The notes under the pieces: model-generated
The model's database searches: none
Told to the model about the DNA's origin: nothing
The model's input: the letters and a program-made list of their open reading frames with translations, nothing else
Translations under genes and position numbers: made by a program
Shown: in pieces, positions 34,927 through 64,000 of the stretch
Numbering within the stretch: position 1 is the stretch's first letter
Layout of the letters: every line of letters starts with the position of its first letter
From: Lingula anatina
Taxonomy: Eukaryota > Brachiopoda > Lingulata > Lingulida > Lingulidae
DNA: 64,000 nucleotides
Assembly (NCBI RefSeq): GCF_001039355.2
Contig: NW_019775769.1
Coordinates: 324,027 to 388,026 of the forward strand
Reading direction: 5' to 3'

Positions 34927-36584
34927 AAAGAAATACTGTCATGAACGTTACACAAGTAATAATTAATTATCATACCATGAGATACATTTGTTGAACATTT
35001 TATTTCACTTACATAAAAATGGCTATTTGTTGATGACTATTTGAAATTTTGGCGGGTCGTAGTTCTCTGTTAAAAAATGATAAACTGTTATGTAGTTTTG
35101 AAATAACGTCCAAGCATAAATACTCATTGATATTGATACTGTGAATTTTAAGTATTCATTCATTTGTTACTATATTTTCAGAAATTCGCTTGCACAGCAA
35201 CAATATGCGGTGCTAATTTACTTTTGTCGTAACATGCTGATAATTTCTTTTTAATGAACATTAATTTGTTGTGATATTTCTGTCAATTCGTCAGTACGAC
35301 AGCAACATATGGTGCTCATTTATAAGTGTTGTTATTTGCGGTTGTTTAACATAAAGAAAGAAACAAAGAAATGTGTTTTTGTTTTATTTAATGATACGTA
35401 AATGAATTGTTCTATTTTTAAGAATGAAGTTAAAAGGATGACAGCTCTTAATTTTGTGGGCAAGATGCAATTAAATAGATTTTCCTGGGGATTTTTTTAG
35501 TTTGGTTTTTGTAAGTACAGATCTAGAAATCAGAATAGATGCGATGACTGCCATTTTGGAGGGAAAATGGAAAATATTATATTTTTACTGGTGTTGACAA
35601 TGTGGTAGGCCTATTTTGAATCTCATCTGAAGAGTTGTTATCCCTTTAATTAAGGTAACGCCTACTTATTAGTGCTTCCTAGGCGCTGAAGTCGACGTCA
35701 TCCACAAGAACCACGTTGTTCTCAGTAAATTACTAGTGACACACACATAATGGGTGACATTAATTCGGTGTTGATGATTACGTAGATTCCAAAGTTTCAA
35801 TACAATTAAAAGCTAAAAATACCGCTTCGCTGACATTCTTTGAACTTTGCGGGTACAGAATTTATTGTACAAAAAACCAAGAAGTTGGGAAGAGATCTCT
35901 TTACAATTTCTTGAAAAAACAAAGCGTCAAGGAGGACATGAAATCTGAAACACTCTGAGCGCAGCGGAATGTCTGACCCTAAAGTCTAGGACCAATCGCT
36001 GCAGGATAGTTCTTTCACCCTACTTGACTGTATTATTATGTTCTATGACGCTGTTAATTTTTTGTACCTACTTGACTTCCTGACTTTGACAGGTTCTGTT
36101 TTGGAACCCGTTTGTAAAAAAATAATAAATTGGCCTAAAAATTGTGGCAAATAAAAAAAACTGTAGATCGCCTTTTGGACCTGTCTCTCGATTAGAAAGA
36201 TAGCATATCTAATTAGGGGGCCTAAACACTTTAAACGTTTTGAAAAGTCGGTAATTAATCAAGTTTTTATGTCTTCTATAGACGTGCTTAAGACCCGAGT
36301 CTTCGTAACTTCTTGGTCTGTATGCCGCAATCTCTGTCATGATGATTAGATTATTCACTTCATGAATTCTAAATCTCAACCAGTGTTTGTCACACCTACC
36401 GCAATGCGATTGATCTCCATGGTTGGCAGCAGGTGTGTTTACAACATTGTACCAAGTGCGCATGTGCGGGACCATGCAGTAAAGGTGAAATTTTAAGACT
36501 TACCAGTCGTTCTTTTAATATGTAACTCTAGACGGACAGAGCTTAAGAGTTTTAATGTCGATACCTGCAAATCAAAGCTGAAAA
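34927..36584. other. Intergenic region before WDR64
   Basis: AT-rich and without supported genes. From 35981 onward the sequence is repeated after 44712, so the last 600 bases are the shared upstream region of the two WDR64 copies. Between the copies it differs by substitutions, an extra block of about 20 bases at about 36361-36382 in copy 1, and an added GGCCTA in copy 2. Confidence 0.65.
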
Positions 36585-44466
<7,882 letters not shown>

Positions 44467-44712
44467 GTGAGGACAGGTTTTTTTTTTTTTTTAGAAAAAT
44501 AATAAATTAGCAGGGAAACATAAAGAACTGATTTCTGAATAAAAATGTAGTTTGTTTTTTTTTCAATGTATCTTCGAATGTAGGTTTGTATTTCTACATT
44601 GAAGCAACTATGAAAATAGCGAAAGAGGTCATTAGAGAAAATTATTGAAATACTAAAGAATTTCTCCTTTATTATAATTTATTGAAGAGATTATGTTGCA
44701 GGTGGAAGGCTN

Positions 44713-61496
<16,784 letters not shown>

Positions 61497-62526
61497 GGAC
61501 CAAGAAACATGGACCAGTCTTCAGGCCTTTACTGTCCTGTTATCATGTCCTGATAACAGTCCCTGTTATCATGCTGACAAGATAGGGTGGTAATATCAGT
61601 AGTGTTACCAATACCAGTTATCCTATATAAAGAGTAGATTATTTAGCCACTTGCCAGATCTGAACTTGACAACCGGATATTTTAAGAGATTAGGTTTACC
61701 TGTCTATTTTCTCAACAAATGATATGCCAAACAACTCTAAAACTGTTGAGTCTGATTATAAGTCTGTTCTTTATATAGCATTTGGAATTGACACGGTTTA
61801 TACAATACAGACAATGCCCAATGAAATTAGAAACCCTCTGACCCTTCATTCTGTAACATATGCCAAAATATATTGTTTTTTCTTCTTTTGCCTTAAGACA
61901 AAAGTATTATGATAAAGAAACGATTGAGACAGTATGAAAAAATGATTGGGTTGCTCAATAAATCTTTTAATGTGATTTTACATGTATTTAATTGACACAG
62001 CTTATCACAGTTCAAGTGCAGTTAAGCTTAAATTTTGCTGTCCACCTGTTAATGAATTCACATACTTTTTTGTATAAATATTATTTGAAGTATATACATT
62101 GTATATTTTAAATAATATATTAAAGATATGATGAAGTGATTATTTTAAATTTGTGACTGTGTAAAATTAATGGAAATGTGTGTACTATGTACGTAGTATT
62201 GGATTTTATGAGGCTATATGTAACAACCTCTGATCATCAGTAAAATTGTTTGTGTAAATTATATGTAACTTAATATTTTCAAGTTACTTTGCATAAATGT
62301 CATCAGCATTCCTTTGTTGTGAAAATTTCCGTCCAATCCCACCGCCATCACATGTCATCATTTGTCTGAAAACAGAGCATTTTATAAATTGTATTGAATT
62401 TTATATTTTTTACTAATGTGTTCATCTATCTTGTTTTGCTAACTGTCTTGCTATATATTTCTTTACAGTAAATAAAGAAAGTATAAATACAAGTGTTGTT
62501 TTTTTCATATTTTGATTACCAACAGT
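61497..62526 (+). other. WDR64 3' UTR and poly-A signals
   Basis: After TGA at 61494-61496 there are two AATAAA signals, at 61957-61962 and 62471-62476. The second is followed by a T-rich stretch and may be the main end site; the first would give a shorter UTR. A 62-codon open frame at 61724-61912 lies inside the UTR and recurs unchanged in the duplicate only because the DNA is duplicated. Confidence 0.55.
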
Positions 62527-62527
62527 N

Positions 62528-64000
62528 GCCCTTTGCTAAAATAGTGATATTTGTAGCACATTTTCATTTGTATGCTTTAGCACTGTCATACAATGCTGGT
62601 TAGCGTATGTAATAGAAATCACTGTGCTTAAATTGTATAATGCTGTGACGGGCTTTGGAATCTCAGGTCTAAACAACACTTATCTATGTTAGAGGTATAT
62701 TTATATTATAAAGCTTTTAAAGAAGCTTCATGTTATGTTTAAGAACTGCTATTTGTAGATGACCAAATCATTTAGTACAAGGAGTTAGCAGGTAGAGGAA
62801 AAGGTACACGTAGTTCCCTGTTAACTTTGTCTAGTCTTCCTGCCACTTCATACTTACTTAAGGGTGCTAATACTGCATTTGCTTATAGCTTCATTTTGTG
62901 TAATTCTTGAGCAATAAAACCAAATTTCCAAAACTTAAAGCAACAATACTGTTGACTTTGTCTCAGAATTTGACAAAAAGTTTGTTATCATTTTCCAATT
63001 AAATACTAATTCAGTGTATTAGAATTTATGATTGATAAATCTCTTGTGTGTACCCACTTTAAGTGATTTCTTTTTTTTTTTCTTATTAATTTTCAGAATG
63101 TCGAACATTAGCTTTTTTTGTGAAAAATTAAATTTTGTATACATTTTGCTAAACATCAACCTATGAAGTTAGCATTTAATCATAACAGTTACTATATTTT
63201 CTACAGGTTTGTATATATTACACAGTTTGACGATAAATTTTATTAAAATATTGTATCAATTCCAGTTTTTATAAAAATATTTTTACATCAATAATAATAA
63301 ACTGACTATGTACTCCATTGTTTTAGACCAAGAAGAAATCTAAGGGAGACTCTGGGCAGCCAGGCACACAGTCACCAACAAGACGCCGCTGAGGACCAAG
63401 AAACATGGACCAGTCTTCAGGCCTTTACTGTCCTGTTATCATGTCCTGATAACAGTCCCTGTTATCATGCTCACAAGATAGGGTGGTAATATCAGTAGTG
63501 TTACCAATACCAGTTATCCTATATAAAGAGTAGATTATTTAGCCACTTGCCAGATCTGAACTTGACAACCGGATATTTTAAGAGATTAGGTTTACCTGTC
63601 TATTTTCTCAACAAATGATATGCCAAACAACTCTAAAACTGTTGAGTCTGATTATAAGTCTGTTCTTTATATAGCATTTGGAATTGACACGGTTTATACA
63701 ATACAGACAATGCCCAATGAAATTAGAAACCCTCTGACCCTTCATTCTGTAACATATGCCAAAATATATTGTTTTTTCTTCTTTTGCCTTAAGACAAAAG
63801 TATTATGATAAAGAAACGATTGAGACAGTATGAAAAAATGATTGGGTTGCTCAATAAATCTTTTAATGTGATTTTACATGTATTTAATTGACACAGCTTA
63901 TCACAGTTCAAGTGCAGTTAAGCTTAAATTTTGCTGTCCACCTGTTAATGAATTCACATACTTTTTTGTATAAATATTATTTGAAGTATATACATTGTAT
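62528..64000 (+). repeat. Direct duplication, second copy (WDR64 last exon and 3' UTR), cut by the window end
   Basis: It starts right after the N at 62527 with GCCCTTTGCTAAAATAG, matching 60632. The poly-A signal equivalent is at 63853-63858. No independent gene is indicated. Confidence 0.95.
63327..63392 (+). pseudogene. Duplicate of the WDR64 terminal coding exon
   Basis: TTTTAG acceptor, then the 66-base exon encoding TKKKSKGDSGQPGTQ and the RRR-stop end, the same as 61431-61496. No upstream exons accompany it, so it cannot be a gene alone. It is best explained as the same exon assembled twice, not as a decayed copy. Confidence 0.85.

Noticed and set aside
61724-63808. Identical 62-codon open frames at 61724-61912 and 63620-63808
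   Set aside because: Their identity comes from the 3' UTR duplication, not selection. They lie after the WDR64 stop codon and have no domain.

Overview
The window is nuclear DNA from an invertebrate animal. It has AT-rich introns with GT-AG splice sites, (CA)n, (CT)n and (AAT)n microsatellites, small foldback and terminal-inverted-repeat elements, and genes with 25 or more exons. The gene content (a basement-membrane nidogen with a long EGF array and no thyroglobulin module, and a WDR64-type WD-repeat protein) fits a marine lophotrochozoan or an invertebrate deuterostome. I cannot settle the phylum from sequence alone. All recognised genes are on the + strand.

Layout: 1-208 is an N gap. 209-6192 is non-coding apart from repeats and one doubtful minus-strand coding remnant. 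6193-29063 is a complete nidogen gene of 25 coding exons. I joined these by splice phase into one open frame of 1301 codons: signal peptide, NIDO domain, one EGF, G2F barrel, eleven EGFs, YWTD propeller, final EGF. Its 3' UTR probably holds one intron and ends near 29980. 29985-33970 is intergenic. 34060-34926 is an intronless ORF of 288 residues that I do not recognise. 36585-61496 holds a gene of the WDR64 family, with about 31 exons and about 1155-1168 residues.

The main structural finding concerns the WDR64 region. Each of the three single-N positions at 44712, 53647 and 62527 is flanked by a direct duplication: 35981-44711 against 44713-52960, about 52966-53646 against 53866-54533, and 60632-62104 against 62528-64000. 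The duplicated exons encode the same protein (I saw one Ile/Val change), while the introns differ by substitutions, indels and one mobile-element insertion. The simplest reading is unmerged overlapping contigs or haplotypes from a very heterozygous animal, not a real gene duplication. Annotated naively, the region would yield a truncated paralogue, a doubled exon pair and an orphan last exon, none of which is likely to be real.

Within this ordinary gene content several things deserve a second look. A 45-bp unit carrying a 5' splice site is repeated three times in frame at a WDR64 exon end. A 42-bp unit carrying a 3' splice site is repeated three times before a nidogen exon. There are three long foldback elements, one present in only one of the two WDR64 copies, and a small family of elements with GGATCCAG-type ends. 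A short TCACAACTAACACA-like motif recurs beside nidogen exons. I found no CRISPR array, operon, viral gene or other new multi-gene system.
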